A stretch of 64,000 nucleotides of DNA from Geodermatophilus obscurus DSM 43160 (GCF_000025345.1 NC_013757.1:3472001-3536000); one strand, 5' to 3'; counted from the stretch's first letter, positions 9,306 through 22,003 are shown. Program-made: numbers and translations. The notes: a model not told the origin generated them from the sequence alone.

Positions 9306-9511
9306 GCGATCCGCGGACCCCAGATCGTGTCCGGGTCGTAGGTGACGACCTCCAGCCCGGTCAGCACGCCGTTCATCAGCAGCTGGAACGTGATGATGAT
9401 CGCGTAGGCCACCCAGAACACCGGTCGGGTGACCATCCGGGTGCGGTAGACGGCCAGGTCCAGCACGAGGACGGCGGCCACCGCGGTGACCGCGAGCGCG
9501 CTGTAGCTCAC
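9164..9511 (-). CDS. crtYd: Lycopene cyclase domain subunit (CrtYd-type)
   Basis: One half of the heterodimeric, membrane-embedded lycopene cyclase of Gram-positive bacteria; forms ionone rings on lycopene with CrtYc. 115 residues, usual length. Three hydrophobic helices; the family motif PVEDLLFGFAMV (about 72-83) aligns with PVEEVLFFLVV of CrtYc. The ATG at 9511 overlaps the crtYc stop (ATGA). The 3' 142 bp overlap crtB on the opposite strand, unusually long for convergent genes. The basic tail after NRRANTARRRGWD may be dispensable. Confidence 0.87.
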   Translation of the reverse strand: MSYSALAVTAVAAVLVLDLAVYRTRMVTRPVFWVAYAIIITFQLLMNGVLTGLEVVTYDPDTIWGPRIAYAPVEDLLFGFAMVTLTLASWAAVNRRANTARRRGWDTRTRRSSTR

Positions 9512-9873
9512 CGGCCCACCCGCTCCCCGGCCGACAGGGCTTCCTCAGGGGGGTAGCCGGCGTCCCAGCCGGTGACCTTCCGCACCGCCTCCAGCGCCAG
9601 CACCGAGCACAGCGGGACGACGAGGAAGAACAGCACCTCCTCCACCGGGATGCCCCCGGGCAGCCGGACGCCGAGGGTCAGCTCGCCGGAGTAGTCCCAG
9701 TGCCCCTGCGCGATCGCGTACAGCACCCAGACGAGGAAGACGGCGAACTCCGGCGCGACCGCGACGAGCAGCCGCCGCCACCGGGCGTACACCCGGACCC
9801 GCAGCAGCAGCTCCAGCGGCGCGGTGACGACCAGGCAGCCGGCCAGCAGCACGAGGTAGGTCAGCTGCCCCAT
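9508..9873 (-). CDS. crtYc: Lycopene cyclase domain subunit (CrtYc-type)
   Basis: Partner of CrtYd. 121 residues with three hydrophobic helices; motif GGIPVEEVLFFLVVPLCS at about 73-90, whose acidic pair belongs to the cyclase active site. Starts at ATG 9873, 25 nt after the stop of the HTH gene, so HTH-crtYc-crtYd form one minus-strand unit, convergent with crtEIB. Whether beta- or epsilon-rings form is not decidable from sequence. No CrtEb or ketolase gene is in the window. Confidence 0.88.
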   Translation of the reverse strand: MGQLTYLVLLAGCLVVTAPLELLLRVRVYARWRRLLVAVAPEFAVFLVWVLYAIAQGHWDYSGELTLGVRLPGGIPVEEVLFFLVVPLCSVLALEAVRKVTGWDAGYPPEEALSAGERVGR

Positions 9874-9898
9874 GCCGCTCCCCGCCCCGCCCGGGCCG

Positions 9899-10222
9899 TC
9901 AGAACGCCAGCGCCTGGGCGCGCCGGGTGACCTCGGTGTGCCGGTCGTCGCGCAGCGCCTCGACGGGGGTGCCCGGGAGCGTCTCGTCGGCGCGGAACAG
10001 CCACTCGAAGACCTCCTCGTCCCTGAAGCCGCCGTCCTTGAGCACGGTGATCAGGCCGGGCAGGTGCTTGAGGACGGCGCCGTCCTGGAGGAAGTCGGCC
10101 GGGATCCTGCTGTTCCCGCTGCCCGGGACGGCCATGAGCTTGTTCTCGCGCAGCAGCTGGCGGACCCGGTTCGGCGAGACCCCCAGTACGCCGGCGACCT
10201 CCGCGGGGGTGAGCGTCTCCAT
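9899..10222 (-). CDS. Rv2175c-type helix-turn-helix DNA-binding protein
   Basis: 107 residues. An N-terminal winged HTH of the excisionase/MerR-like kind: LTPAEVAGVLGVSPNRVRQL (4-23) followed by ENKLMAVPGSG; the C-terminal half is all-helical with LKHLPGLITVLKDGGF and DEEVFEWLF. Order and size match M. tuberculosis Rv2175c, a DNA-binding protein phosphorylated by PknL; a PknL-like kinase gene lies at 12.05 kb. The first residues METLTP include the candidate phospho-Thr region. The ATG at 10222 has TAGGCT 8 nt upstream (leaderless). It heads the unit with crtYc/crtYd. Confidence 0.85.
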   Translation of the reverse strand: METLTPAEVAGVLGVSPNRVRQLLRENKLMAVPGSGNSRIPADFLQDGAVLKHLPGLITVLKDGGFRDEEVFEWLFRADETLPGTPVEALRDDRHTEVTRRAQALAF

Positions 10223-10230
10223 GACGTCCG

Positions 10231-10236
10231 AGCCTA
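10231..10236 (-). promoter_or_regulatory. -10 box of the HTH-crtYc-crtYd unit
   Basis: TAGGCT on the minus strand, 8 nt before ATG 10222. Confidence 0.5.
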
Positions 10237-10291
10237 TGACCCGCGCCGTCCGCCGTCCCCGGGACGCCGTCCAGCCGCCGGGCTGCCCGGA

Positions 10292-10297
10292 TACGAT
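10292..10297 (+). promoter_or_regulatory. -10 box of glyA
   Basis: TACGAT lies just upstream of the ZTP riboswitch, so transcription would start at about 10303, the first nucleotides of the aptamer. Confidence 0.6.
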
Positions 10298-10299
10298 GG

Positions 10300-10380
10300 G
10301 CCGGGGCCGTGACTGGCGCTGCTGAGGTGGACCACCACCGGGGAGCGGCCCGCACCACCCCGCCGGGCGCCTGGGCACCC
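10300..10380 (+). promoter_or_regulatory. ZTP (pfl) riboswitch
   Basis: The glyA leader has the pfl-motif landmarks in order: CCGTGACTGGCGCTG (10308-10322), a GGTGGACCACC turn, CACCGGGGAGC (about 10336-10346) and the terminal GCGCCTGGGCACC (10368-10380). These are the strongly conserved blocks of the ZTP/Z-nucleotide aptamer, which controls folate and glycine/serine one-carbon genes in actinobacteria. It ends about 31 nt before the glyA ATG, so control is probably at translation initiation; no separate terminator hairpin is obvious. Confidence 0.87.
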
Positions 10381-10411
10381 ACCCGTCCCCACCTCGCGCT
10401 GGAGCCCCGCC

Positions 10412-11884
10412 ATGACCGATGCCACCGCCTCCTCCGACGCCGCCATGCCCTCCGCCGACGCCGCCTCGGCCGCTTACCGCAGCGCCCTGCAGGTCATCGG
10501 GGCGGTCGAGCCCCGGGTGGCCGACGCGATCGGCGCCGAGCTCGCCGACCAGCGGGCCTCGCTGAAGCTGATCGCCAGCGAGAACTACGCCAGCCCCGCG
10601 GTGCTGCTCACCATGGGCAACTGGCTGTCGGACAAGTACGCCGAGGGCACCGTCGGGCACCGCTTCTACGCCGGCTGCCAGAACGTCGACACCGTCGAGG
10701 CGCTGGCCGCCGAGCACGCCCGCGAGCTGTTCGGCGCCCCGCACGCCTACGTCCAGCCGCACTCGGGCATCGACGCCAACCTCGTCGCCTTCTGGGCGGT
10801 GCTGGCCTCCCGGGTGGAGTCCCCGGCGCTGGAGAAGGCCGGCGTCCGGCACGTCAACGAGCTCACCGACTCCGACTGGGCGGCGCTGCGCCGCCAGCTC
10901 GGCGACCAGCGGATGCTCGGCATGTCCCTGGACGCCGGTGGCCACCTCACCCACGGCTTCCGCCCGAACATCAGCGGCAAGATGTTCGAGCAGTCCTCCT
11001 ACGGCACCGACCCCGAGACCGGGCTGCTCGACTACGACGCCGTCCGCGCCCGGGCCCAGGAGTTCCGGCCGCTGATCCTCATGGCCGGCTACTCCGCCTA
11101 CCCGCGCCGCGTCGACTTCGCGAGGATGCGCGAGATCGCCGACGAGGTGGGCGCCACGCTCGTCGTCGACATGGCCCACTTCGCCGGCCTCGTCGCCGGG
11201 AAGGTCTTCACCGGTGACTTCGACCCGGTGCCGCACGCCCACGTCGTCACGACCACGACGCACAAGTCCCTGCGCGGCCCGCGCGGCGGCATGGTGCTGG
11301 CCCAGCCGGAGTACGCCGACGCCGTCGACCGCGGCTGCCCGATGGTGCTCGGCGGCCCGCTGCCGCACGTCATGGCCGCCAAGGCCGTCGCCTTCGCCGA
11401 GGCCCGCCGGCCGGCCTTCGCCGGGTACGCGCAGCGCGTCGTCGACAACGCCGTCTCCCTCGCCGAGGGGCTGACCCGCCGCGGTGCGCGGCTGGTCACC
11501 GGCGGCACCGACAACCACCTCGTGCTCGTCGACGTCTCCGGCTTCGGCCTCACCGGCCGCCAGGCGGAGTCCGCGCTGCTGGACGCCGGCATCGTCACCA
11601 ACCGCAACGCCGTCCCGGCCGACCCCAACGGCGCCTGGTACACCTCCGGCATCCGGCTGGGCACCCCGGCGCTGAGCACCCGCGGCTTCGGGGCGGACGA
11701 GTTCGACCGCACCGCCGAGCTGATCGTCGACGTCCTGTCGAACACGACGCCGACCGCCACCCGCGACGGCTCGCCGTCCAAGGCCAGGTACGCGACGGCC
11801 GACGGCCTGGCCGACCGGACCCGCGCCGCGGCCGCCGAGATGCTGGACCGCCACCCGCTCTACCCCGGCCTCGACCTGGCCTGA
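10412..11884 (+). CDS. glyA: Serine hydroxymethyltransferase
   Basis: PLP enzyme that converts serine and THF to glycine and methylene-THF. 490 residues, longer than the roughly 420 of E. coli because of an N-terminal Ala/Ser-rich extension and an insertion after [15 protein letters not shown] (about residues 130-170), as in the long actinobacterial type. Landmarks: [34 protein letters not shown] and the PLP lysine in [16 protein letters not shown] (about 283). The ATG at 10412 lies downstream of the ZTP riboswitch. It supplies one-carbon units also used by MetF and GcvT in this window. Confidence 0.96.
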   Translation: MTDATASSDAAMPSADAASAAYRSALQVIGAVEPRVADAIGAELADQRASLKLIASENYASPAVLLTMGNWLSDKYAEGTVGHRFYAGCQNVDTVEALAAEHARELFGAPHAYVQPHSGIDANLVAFWAVLASRVESPALEKAGVRHVNELTDSDWAALRRQLGDQRMLGMSLDAGGHLTHGFRPNISGKMFEQSSYGTDPETGLLDYDAVRARAQEFRPLILMAGYSAYPRRVDFARMREIADEVGATLVVDMAHFAGLVAGKVFTGDFDPVPHAHVVTTTTHKSLRGPRGGMVLAQPEYADAVDRGCPMVLGGPLPHVMAAKAVAFAEARRPAFAGYAQRVVDNAVSLAEGLTRRGARLVTGGTDNHLVLVDVSGFGLTGRQAESALLDAGIVTNRNAVPADPNGAWYTSGIRLGTPALSTRGFGADEFDRTAELIVDVLSNTTPTATRDGSPSKARYATADGLADRTRAAAAEMLDRHPLYPGLDLA

Positions 11885-11935
11885 AGGACCCTCCCCACCC
11901 CCCGCGAGCTGGCGGTGGGGCCCCCACAGGGGGCC
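11883..11935 (-). repeat. Intergenic GC-hairpin repeat, copy 1 (diverged)
   Basis: Starts within the glyA stop (TGAAGGACC) and ends GGGGGCC. The core CCCCCGCGAGCTGGCGGTGG is a diverged version of the family core. In this list strand '+' means the copy reads 5' GGAACGGCC to GGTCCTTC 3'. Confidence 0.6.
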
Positions 11936-12036
11936 GCCGACCGGGCGTGAGCTGCCGACGTGGCCGGTGTGACGGGTGAACCCGTCACACCGGCCGACGC
12001 GCCGCGTGTACGGCCTGCGCAGGACGGACACGCTCC

Positions 12037-12042
12037 TACACT
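12037..12042 (+). promoter_or_regulatory. -10 box of pknL
   Basis: TACACT, 7 nt before GTG 12050: leaderless type. Confidence 0.6.
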
Positions 12043-12049
12043 CGGCCGG

Positions 12050-14047
12050 GTGGACACCGCCGTGACCGACCCCGTGGTCGGCCTCGTCCTCGAGGGGAGG
12101 TACCTGCTCGAGGAGCGCCTCGCCCGGGGCGGGATGTCCACCGTCTACGCCGCAACCGACCTGCGGCTGCACCGGACGGTCGCGGTCAAGGTCATGGCCG
12201 AGCACCTGGCCCACGACCCGACGTTCGTCGACCGGTTCACCCGCGAGGCGCGGGCCGCGGCCATGCTCAGCCACCCCAACGTCGTCTCGGTCAGCGACCA
12301 GGGCAGCGATCAGGGCCTGGTCTTCCTCGTCATGGAACTGGTCCGCGGGCGCACCCTGCGCGACCTGTTGCAGGCCCGCGGGCGGCTCACCGTCGCCGAG
12401 GCCTTCGCCGTCCTGGAGCCGGTGCTCTCCGGGCTGACGGCCGCCCACCGCGCCGGGATCGTGCACCGCGACATCAAGCCGGAGAACGTGCTCATCGGCG
12501 CCGACGGCGTGGTGAAGGTCGCCGACTTCGGCCTGGCCCGCGCGCTCACCGGGACCGGGCAGACCAGCCACACCGGCGGCGTGCTGATCGGCACGGTCGC
12601 CTACCTCTCCCCCGAGCAGCTCGAGCGTGGCAAGGCCGACGCACGCAGCGACGTGTACGCCGCCGGCGTCGTGCTGTTCGAGATGCTCACCGGCCACCCG
12701 CCCTACGGCGGCGACACCCCGCTGGCGGTGGCCTACCAGCACGTGCACCACGACATGCCCCGGCCGTCGGAGGAGGTGCCCGGCCTGCCGTGGGAGGTCG
12801 ACGAGCTGGTCGCGCGGACCACCCGCCGCGAGCCCGCCGTCCGCCCGCTGGACGCCGGCGCGTTCCTCGCCGACCTCGAGGACGTGCGCAACGACCTGAG
12901 CATCGAGCGCGTGCCGGTGCCCACCGGGCGCAGCACCGGCGGTCCGGAGGTCCTGCGGCCGACCAACCGGCCCAGTCGCCCGACCCGGCACACCGGCGAC
13001 CCGGCCGCTCCGCGCACCGAGGTGCTCGGCCCGGGCGGCACCCGACCCGGCCGCGGCAACCGCACCTCGATGCTGCCGGGCACCGTCGGCGGCGCGGCGC
13101 CCGACGCCGGCGGACGGCGGCCCGCGCCCACGCGGCCGCGGCCCGGCGTGCCCGCACACATCCGCCGGCGCCGCGCCCGGCTCGCCGTCGCCCTCGTGCT
13201 GCTCACGGCGATCACCATCGGTGCGGTCGGCTGGTGGCTGGGCTCCGGGCGGTGGACGACGGTGCCGCAGCTGACCGGGCGGGAGCAGGCCACGGCCATC
13301 GACCTGCTGCAGGAGGCGGGCCTGGACCCCGACTGCTGCGAGGAGCAGTTCAGCGAGGACGTCCCCGACGGCGTGGTCATCTCCGCCCAACCCGAGGGCG
13401 GCGAGGCCATCCGCGGCACCGACGTCCGGCTGGTCGTCTCCAAGGGCCCCGAGCGGTTCGAGGCGCCCCCGGACCTGGTCGGCCAGCCGCTGGACGCGGT
13501 CCGCGCCGCGCTGGAGAACGTCCCGGTGGCCACCCGCGAGGTGCAGGACTATGACGACGACATCCCGGTCGGCCACGTCACCGGCTTCAAGCCCGAGGCC
13601 GGCACCGAGCTCAAGCGCGACGAGGAGCTGGTGGTCTACGTCAGCCGCGGGCACGCGCCGGTGCCGGTGCCCGCCGTCGTCGGGCTCTCCCCGGAGCAGG
13701 CGACGGCCAACCTGGACACGCTCGGCTTCACCGTCGAGCGCAGCGAGGGCCGCAGCGCCGACGTCGACCCCGGTGAGGTCATGGCGGTCAGCCCGGCCGC
13801 CGGGCAACAGGCGCCCTACCGGAGCACCGTCACCCTGCAGGTGTCGGCCGGGCTGCCGCAGGTGCAGGTGCCCGACGTGGTCGGCCGCAGCCAGCAGGAG
13901 GCGGCCGCGCTGCTGCAGCAGGCCGGCCTGCAGGTGCAGGTGAACCAGTTCTTCGGCGACCGGGTGATCCGGCAGAGCCCGGCCGCCGGGCAGACGGTCG
14001 ACATCGGCACGTCGGTGACGATCCTGCTGTCGTTCGGACAGGACTGA
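12050..14047 (+). CDS. pknL: Transmembrane Ser/Thr protein kinase with four PASTA domains (PknL-like)
   Basis: 665 residues. Cytoplasmic kinase domain about 13-275: Gly loop RLARGGMSTVYA, VAVKVM lysine, catalytic loop HRDIKPENVL, VADFGLAR and the APE-equivalent LSPEQLE. A Pro/Arg-rich linker follows, one membrane helix (about 377-397, ending GWWLGSGR), then four PASTA repeats (about 400-665) on the outer face, likely sensing muropeptides or lipid II. The GTG at 12050 is chosen because TACACT lies 7 nt upstream. Location near the Rv2175c-type HTH gene supports PknL identity, although M. tuberculosis PknL lacks PASTA domains. The nfo gene follows 23 nt downstream. Confidence 0.9.
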   Translation: MDTAVTDPVVGLVLEGRYLLEERLARGGMSTVYAATDLRLHRTVAVKVMAEHLAHDPTFVDRFTREARAAAMLSHPNVVSVSDQGSDQGLVFLVMELVRGRTLRDLLQARGRLTVAEAFAVLEPVLSGLTAAHRAGIVHRDIKPENVLIGADGVVKVADFGLARALTGTGQTSHTGGVLIGTVAYLSPEQLERGKADARSDVYAAGVVLFEMLTGHPPYGGDTPLAVAYQHVHHDMPRPSEEVPGLPWEVDELVARTTRREPAVRPLDAGAFLADLEDVRNDLSIERVPVPTGRSTGGPEVLRPTNRPSRPTRHTGDPAAPRTEVLGPGGTRPGRGNRTSMLPGTVGGAAPDAGGRRPAPTRPRPGVPAHIRRRRARLAVALVLLTAITIGAVGWWLGSGRWTTVPQLTGREQATAIDLLQEAGLDPDCCEEQFSEDVPDGVVISAQPEGGEAIRGTDVRLVVSKGPERFEAPPDLVGQPLDAVRAALENVPVATREVQDYDDDIPVGHVTGFKPEAGTELKRDEELVVYVSRGHAPVPVPAVVGLSPEQATANLDTLGFTVERSEGRSADVDPGEVMAVSPAAGQQAPYRSTVTLQVSAGLPQVQVPDVVGRSQQEAAALLQQAGLQVQVNQFFGDRVIRQSPAAGQTVDIGTSVTILLSFGQD

Positions 14048-14070
14048 GGACGCTGCGCACTGCTACCGGA

Positions 14071-14961
14071 GTGCCGCCGATCGGGGCGCACATCCAGATC
14101 AAGGGCGGGCTGGCCACGGGCGGCCTGGCCTACACCGACGCGGTCGCCGCGCGTGCCGTGCAGGTCTTCGTCGGCAACCCGCGGGGCTGGCGGCTGACCC
14201 CGGGCGACCCCCGGCAGGACGCGCGGTTCACCGCCGGCTGCGCCGAGCGCGGGGTGCCCTCGTTCATCCACACGCCGTTCCTGGTCAACGTCGGCTCCCC
14301 CACCGAGGCGACCGTCGAGCAGTCGGTGGCGACCATCGCGCACAACCTCGCCCGCGGCGCCCAGCTCGGCTGCCGGGGCGTCGTCGTGCACGCCGGGTCG
14401 GCCGTCGGCGAGGACCGCTACGAGGACGCGCTGCGCCAGCTGCACGAGCGGCTGCTGCCGGTGCTGGAGGCCGCGCCGGACGACGGCCCGCGGCTGCTGG
14501 TCGAGCCGACCGCCGGCGGCGGCAGGTCGCTGGCCGCCACGGTCGAGGACCTCGGCCCGTACTTCGCCGCGCTCGAGCACCACCCGCTGCTCGGCGTCTG
14601 CTTCGACACCTGCCACGCCTGGGCGGCCGGCCACGAGCTGACCGTGCCCGGCGGGATGGCCGGCACCCTCGACGCGCTGGAGGCCACCGTCGGCCCGGGT
14701 CGGCTGGGCCTGGTGCACGCGAACGACTCCCTCGACGAGTGCGGCTCCAAACGGGACCGGCACACCACCATCGGGGCCGGCTCGATCGGCGTTGCCCCGT
14801 TCGCGGAGCTGCTCGCCCACCGGTCGGTGGCCGGCGTCCCGGTCGTCGTCGAGACGCCGAGCGAGCGGGACGGCGTGGCCTCGGCCGGGCACGCGGCCGA
14901 CATCGCGCTGCTGTGCTCGCTGCGCGACGGCCCCGCGCAGGCCCAGGCCCCAGCCGCCTGA
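14071..14961 (+). CDS. nfo: Endonuclease IV family AP endonuclease
   Basis: Base-excision repair enzyme that cleaves abasic sites, with a TIM-barrel and a trinuclear zinc site. 296 residues. Begins PPIGAHIQIKGGLATG; metal-ligand segments include FIHTPFLVN, GVVVHAGSAVG, LLVEPTAGGG, GVCFDTCHAWAAGHEL, VHANDSLDECGSKRDRH and VVVETPSE near the end. GTG 14071 follows pknL by 23 nt, so the two are probably co-transcribed. The C-terminal Gln/Ala-rich tail is short. Confidence 0.92.
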   Translation: MPPIGAHIQIKGGLATGGLAYTDAVAARAVQVFVGNPRGWRLTPGDPRQDARFTAGCAERGVPSFIHTPFLVNVGSPTEATVEQSVATIAHNLARGAQLGCRGVVVHAGSAVGEDRYEDALRQLHERLLPVLEAAPDDGPRLLVEPTAGGGRSLAATVEDLGPYFAALEHHPLLGVCFDTCHAWAAGHELTVPGGMAGTLDALEATVGPGRLGLVHANDSLDECGSKRDRHTTIGAGSIGVAPFAELLAHRSVAGVPVVVETPSERDGVASAGHAADIALLCSLRDGPAQAQAPAA

Positions 14962-14962
14962 A

Positions 14963-15021
14963 GAAGGGCCCCCCTGCCCCCCACCACTCGCACGCTCGCG
15001 GCGGGACCCTGCACGGGGGTC
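14963..15021 (-). repeat. Intergenic GC-hairpin repeat, copy 2
   Basis: Starts 1 nt after the nfo stop with GAAGGGCCCCCCTGC and ends GCACGGGGGTC. The core CCCCACCACTCGCACGCTCG followed by CGGCGGG matches the family consensus in reverse. Confidence 0.85.
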
Positions 15022-15224
15022 GAGCGGATCGGCGATCTCGGTGATCGACGGTCACCGGCACGGCGACGCCGGACCACGTCGTCCCGTCCCCCACGGCGAC
15101 ACGGGCCGGCACGCCGAACCGGCTGCTGTCCAGGACCCACTGACGGTGTCGCCCGACCCCGACTGCGGCGGACCCGGGCCTCCGACCGGCCCACGGGGGC
15201 CGGGGGCCCGCACTGGGGCGCGGA

Positions 15225-15281
15225 CGAACACACGTCAGGCGCCCTCTCCGCAGCGGGGAGAGGGCACCTGACGTGTGTTCG
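15225..15281. terminator. Long palindromic bidirectional terminator
   Basis: CGAACACACGTCAGG (15225-15239) and GCCCTCTCC pair exactly with GGAGAGGGC and CCTGACGTGTGTTCG (15267-15281), with one opposed unpaired base pair (C15240/A15266) and a short loop. It is placed between the convergent nfo and ltaE genes. It belongs to no repeat family seen here. Confidence 0.75.
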
Positions 15282-15318
15282 GGCTCCCGACGGCCGCGGC
15301 TGGGCAGCCGTCGGTGGG

Positions 15319-18791
<3,473 letters not shown>

Positions 18792-18862
18792 GGTGCCGTC
18801 CTCCGGGAAGGGTCGCGCGCTGCCGGTCGTTGGCCGGTGACGTGGTGCATGTCGGAGGCCGG

Positions 18863-18868
18863 ATCGTA
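18863..18868 (-). promoter_or_regulatory. -10 box of pfkA
   Basis: TACGAT on the minus strand. It shares position 18868 with the ATG of the divergent NmrA-like gene, so the two units are tightly packed. Confidence 0.5.
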
Positions 18869-19755
18869 TGCCCAGGGTGATCGCTGTCACAGGGGCCACG
18901 GGCGCCCTCGGCCGCCGTGTCGTCGACCGGCTCGCCGGCCGGGACGACGTGCGCCTGCGGTTGGTCGTGCGCGACGCCGCCCGCGCGCCGCGGGTCCCCG
19001 GCGCCGAGGTGGCTGCCGTCCCGGCCGGGTACGCCGACGCCCCGGGCCTGACCGCGGCCCTCAGCGGGGTGCACACCCTCTACCTGGTGTCGGCCGCCGA
19101 GGCCGAGGACCGGCTGCAGCAGCACCTCACCGCCGTCGCCGCGGCCGCCGCGGCCGGCGTGCAGCGCGTGGTCTACACCTCCTTCCTCGGGGCCGCGCCG
19201 GACGCCGTCTTCACCCTGGCCCGCCAGCACGCGGCCACCGAGGCGGCCCTGGCCGCGACCGGCGTGCGCACCACGGTGCTGCGGCACGCGATGTACGCCG
19301 ACTTCGTGCCCTTCTTCGCCGTCGCCGAGGACGGGCGGGCGGTGATCGCCGCGCCGGCCGACGACGGGCGCGCGTCCTTCGTCTCCCGCGACGACCTGGC
19401 CGACGTCGCGGCCGCCGTCCTGGGTGAGGACTCCCCCGCCCTCGACGGCGCCGTGCTGGACGTCACCGGGCCCGAGGCGCTGTCACTGGACGACACCGCC
19501 GCCGTGCTCGCCGACGTCACCGGCCGGCCCGCCGTCTACCGGCGCCAGACGGTGGCGGAGGCGTGGGCGACCCGCCGCCCGTCGGGGCACCCGGACTGGG
19601 AGATCGAGGGCTGGGTCACCAGCTACCGGGCGATCGCGGCGGGCGAGCTCGCCCGCGTGACCGACGCCGTCCCGGCATTGACCGGACACCCGGCGCGGAC
19701 GGTGGCCGAGCACCTGCGCGCGCACCCCGAGGACTGGGCCCACCTGCGCTCCTGA
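18868..19755 (+). CDS. NmrA/SDR-type NAD(P)-binding protein
   Basis: 295 residues, atypical short-chain dehydrogenase fold. N-terminal Rossmann motif VIAVTGATGALGRRVVDRLA (4-23), a VYTSFLG segment (about 101-107) replacing the SDR active site, and LRHAMYADF later, as in NmrA-like and NAD(P)H:quinone oxidoreductase 2-like proteins. The canonical YxxxK is not evident, so a redox-sensing or reductase role is open. ATG 18868; GTG 18876 is an alternative start. Substrate unknown. Confidence 0.82.
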   Translation: MPRVIAVTGATGALGRRVVDRLAGRDDVRLRLVVRDAARAPRVPGAEVAAVPAGYADAPGLTAALSGVHTLYLVSAAEAEDRLQQHLTAVAAAAAAGVQRVVYTSFLGAAPDAVFTLARQHAATEAALAATGVRTTVLRHAMYADFVPFFAVAEDGRAVIAAPADDGRASFVSRDDLADVAAAVLGEDSPALDGAVLDVTGPEALSLDDTAAVLADVTGRPAVYRRQTVAEAWATRRPSGHPDWEIEGWVTSYRAIAAGELARVTDAVPALTGHPARTVAEHLRAHPEDWAHLRS

Positions 19756-19894
19756 GACGCCCTGACCTGCGTGGACGTGAACTGTGGGGTCCGTAACCCG
19801 CGGTTGCACCGTTCCGGTTCACAACCGGCCGCGACCTGCCGATGTGCGACCCGGCGGCCGACACCGGGCCGCCCGGACGAACAGGAGCGGACCC

Positions 19895-22003
19895 TTGCGG
19901 TGGGACATCAGGACCAAGGTCGTGGCGTTGGCCACCGCGTGCGTGGCGGCCACCGGCATCACGGTCGGCGGGGTGAGCGCCTGGCAGAGCAGCGTCTTCG
20001 CCGACGACGCCCGGACCGACGTCGAGGACCTCGTCGCGGCCGACCTCACGCAGACCGCCAACGGTGTGTACGACGTGGTCGCCACGCAGGGCGCTTCGAC
20101 CGCGGCCAAGGTGGACTCCGACCTCGCCGTCGCCCAGCACGTGCTGGCCCAGGCCGGCGGCTTCCGGCTCGACCGGGGCACGGTGACCTGGGAGGCGAAG
20201 AACCAGTTCAGCGGCGAGGTGACGCCGGTCGTGCTGCCCCGCGCGTCCGCGGGCGGCACCTGGCTGGGCCAGAACACCGACCCGGCGCAGCCCACGCCGG
20301 TGGTCGACCAGGTGCGGGCGCTCGTCGGCGGCACCGCGACGGTCTTCCAGCGGACCGGACCGGCCGGCGACATGCTCCGCGTGGCCACCAACGTCGTGGG
20401 GACGACGGGCAAGCGCGCGATCGGGACCTACATCCCGGCGACCAACCCCGACGGCGCGCCCAACCCGGTGCTCGCCACCGTCCTCGCCGGGCAGACCTAC
20501 CGCGGCAACGCCTTCGTCGTCGACTCCTGGTACGTGTCGGCCTACGCGCCGCTGTTCGACGGCGCCGGCCAGGTCGTCGGCATGGTCTACGTCGGCCAGA
20601 AGCAGCAGAACCTGCCGGCCCTGCGGGAGAGCCTCGAGCAGACCACCGTGGGCGAGCACGGCCGGGTCGAGGTCTTCGGTGGCACCGGTGACCTGCGCGG
20701 CACGGTCGTGATCAGCCAGGGCGGCGTCCGCGACGGGGAACCGATGCTGGACGCCACCGACGCCGAGGGCACCCGCTGGGTGGAGCAGGTGGTCGACGCC
20801 GCCGTCGAGCTGCAGCCGGGCGAGCAGGCCACCGTCCGCTACGTCGACGCCGAGACCGGTCCGCACACCGCGCGCGTCTCCTACTACCAGCCGTGGAACT
20901 GGGTGATCACCACCATCGCCCGCGACAGCGACTTCGCCGGCCCCGTCGAGCACCTGGACGCCGGTCGCTCCTCGATGCTCACCGGGGTCGTCCTCGCCGT
21001 CCTGCTCGTCGCCGCGGCCGGCGGTGGCATCGCGTGGCTGGTCGGCCGGCGGCTGACCGCCCCGCTGGAGCGGCTGCGGGCGCGGATGGCCGAGATCGCC
21101 GACGGCGAGGGCGACCTGACCCAGCGGATGGACGAGTCGGGCCGCGACGAGGTGGGTGACCTGTCGCGGGCGTTCAACCGCTTCGTCGACAAGGTGTCCG
21201 GCACCATCCGCGACGTCGGCGAGTGCGCCCGCACGCTGGCCTCCTCCGCGGACAACGTGGCGACGGTGGCCGAGGGCCTCGGCGACCGGGCCGCCCGCAG
21301 CCGCGACCAGGCCCGGCACGCCCAGGAGGCCGCCGGCGACATCAGCGCGGGCGTGACCTCCGCTGCCGCCGGCGCCGAGCAGATGGGCGCCTCGATCGCC
21401 GAGATCGCCCGCAGCGCCAGCGAGGCGGCACAGGTGGGCCGCAGCGCCGCCGACCTCGCCCGGCAGACCGAGTCCACGGTGGCCACCCTGGGGGCCAGCT
21501 CGGCCGAGATCGGGAACGTCGTCAAGGTGATCGCCGCGGTGGCCGAGCAGACCAACCTGCTGGCGCTGAACGCCACCATCGAGGCCGCACGGGCCGGCGA
21601 GGCGGGCAAGGGCTTCGCCGTCGTCGCCAACGAGGTCAAGGAGCTGGCCCAGGAGGCCTCCCGGGCCAGCGAGGAGATCGCCCAGCGGGTGCAGGGCATC
21701 CAGGCCGACACGACGGCGGCGGTGGGCTCCATCGGCCGGATCGCCGAGGTCGTGCGGGACATGAACGACCACCAGACCACGATCGCCAGCGCGGTCGAGG
21801 AGCAGACGGCGGTCACCAACGAGCTGACCCGCAGCGTGGGCGCCGCGGCCGACGGCGCCCACGCCTTCACCAGCACGCTCACCGCGGTCAGCGAGGACGC
21901 CGAGCGCAGCGCCGAGGACGTGGACACCGCCCGCACCGCGGCCCGCGAGCTCGACCGGCTCTCCGCCGAGCTGACCCGCCTGCTGGGGGCCTTCACCGTC
22001 TGA
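19895..22003 (+). CDS. Methyl-accepting chemotaxis protein with Cache-type sensor
   Basis: Transmembrane chemoreceptor, 702 residues. TM1 about 8-30; extracytoplasmic ligand domain about 31-358 resembling the Cache_3-Cache_2 type ([16 protein letters not shown] near the start, [16 protein letters not shown] at the end of one lobe); TM2 about 360-385; HAMP with [20 protein letters not shown]; signalling domain about 440-700 with the hairpin tip [20 protein letters not shown] (about 549). The TTG start at 19895 is chosen for AGGAG at 19883-19887. A GTG at 19784 would add a charged, non-signal-like extension. No other che genes are nearby. The ligand is unknown. Confidence 0.9.
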   Translation: MRWDIRTKVVALATACVAATGITVGGVSAWQSSVFADDARTDVEDLVAADLTQTANGVYDVVATQGASTAAKVDSDLAVAQHVLAQAGGFRLDRGTVTWEAKNQFSGEVTPVVLPRASAGGTWLGQNTDPAQPTPVVDQVRALVGGTATVFQRTGPAGDMLRVATNVVGTTGKRAIGTYIPATNPDGAPNPVLATVLAGQTYRGNAFVVDSWYVSAYAPLFDGAGQVVGMVYVGQKQQNLPALRESLEQTTVGEHGRVEVFGGTGDLRGTVVISQGGVRDGEPMLDATDAEGTRWVEQVVDAAVELQPGEQATVRYVDAETGPHTARVSYYQPWNWVITTIARDSDFAGPVEHLDAGRSSMLTGVVLAVLLVAAAGGGIAWLVGRRLTAPLERLRARMAEIADGEGDLTQRMDESGRDEVGDLSRAFNRFVDKVSGTIRDVGECARTLASSADNVATVAEGLGDRAARSRDQARHAQEAAGDISAGVTSAAAGAEQMGASIAEIARSASEAAQVGRSAADLARQTESTVATLGASSAEIGNVVKVIAAVAEQTNLLALNATIEAARAGEAGKGFAVVANEVKELAQEASRASEEIAQRVQGIQADTTAAVGSIGRIAEVVRDMNDHQTTIASAVEEQTAVTNELTRSVGAAADGAHAFTSTLTAVSEDAERSAEDVDTARTAARELDRLSAELTRLLGAFTV

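Larger units (their letters stand above)
14962..15318. other. Convergent intergenic region nfo/ltaE
   Basis: 357 bp without a supported gene. It holds one GC-hairpin repeat directly after nfo, about 200 bp in which I see no ORF with a ribosome binding site, and a long palindromic terminator at 15225-15281. Confidence 0.6.

Noticed and set aside
1981-13807. Very long open frames (over 1000 codons) on the minus strand around 1981-5946 and 9899-13807
   Set aside because: They are antisense or off-frame shadows of recognisable genes, caused by the lack of stop codons in DNA of this GC content; their translations are Arg/Gly/Pro-rich and motif-free outside the true genes.
19800-19830. Imperfect palindrome (CGGTTG...CAACCG) upstream of the chemoreceptor as an operator
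   Set aside because: Arms of 6 bp with a long GC-rich spacer are expected by chance here.
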